Assembly (NCBI GenBank): GCA_017460265.1
Contig: JAFUBJ010000201.1
Span: 1-5,614, forward strand
DNA: 5,614 nucleotides
From: Atopobiaceae bacterium
GTDB lineage: Bacteria > Actinomycetota > Coriobacteriia > Coriobacteriales > Atopobiaceae
Direction of reading: 5' to 3'
In this document: positions 5,613 through 5,614 of the stretch, one piece after another
Numbering within the stretch: position 1 is the first letter of the stretch
Layout: each line of letters starts with the position of its first letter
Notes under the pieces: generated by a model
What the model was told of the DNA's origin: nothing
The model's database searches: none
What the model saw: the letters and a program-made list of their open reading frames with translations, nothing else
Program-made: the position numbers and the translations under genes

Positions 5613-5614
5613 CA

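Overview
The window looks like the chromosome of a high-GC Gram-positive gut or oral anaerobe, most likely a member of the Coriobacteriia (Olsenella/Collinsella-like). This rests on overall character: GC-rich coding, AGGAG-type ribosome sites, a CCA-encoding tRNA, a surface C1 peptidase with a lectin-like domain, and an intracellular family-31 glycosidase. It is an inference, since no taxonomic marker other than one tRNA is present.

Layout. (1) Positions 2-2077 (+) hold most of a secreted papain-like (C1) cysteine peptidase whose 5' end lies outside the window. Its frame is broken by one in-frame TAG at 128-130, just before the mature catalytic domain. The catalytic Cys is encoded downstream of that stop but upstream of the first available ATG (239), so the gene is probably a recent pseudogene unless the stop is read through or is a sequencing error. 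(2) Positions 2078-2323 hold a weak terminator-like hairpin, a 9-bp tandem duplication, a tRNA-Glu(CTC) gene and its strong terminator. (3) Positions 2324-2556 contain no gene. They hold a 4-copy, exactly symmetric repeat cluster (two direct plus two inverted 28-bp units). (4) Positions 2557-3392 form a lower-GC island with two divergently transcribed small genes encoding paralogous peptides of 74 and 77 aa. Both begin with a 21-residue segment that fits a double-glycine leader and both end in a conserved EY[VI]xS[VI]W motif. The 307-bp gap between them holds a nested inverted repeat and candidate promoters, and the rightward gene ends in a strong terminator. (5) Positions 3521-5530 (+) encode a GH31 alpha-glycosidase, preceded by a candidate promoter and an inverted repeat. 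(6) The right edge carries the possible last 18 codons of a convergent membrane-protein gene, overlapping a 10-bp inverted repeat.

The genes do not form one pathway. The peptidase (host or dietary protein), the GH31 enzyme (alpha-linked oligosaccharides) and the tRNA look like separate transcription units. The most interesting part is the small-peptide pair, which resembles exported or processed precursor peptides, although no transporter or maturation gene is visible here.
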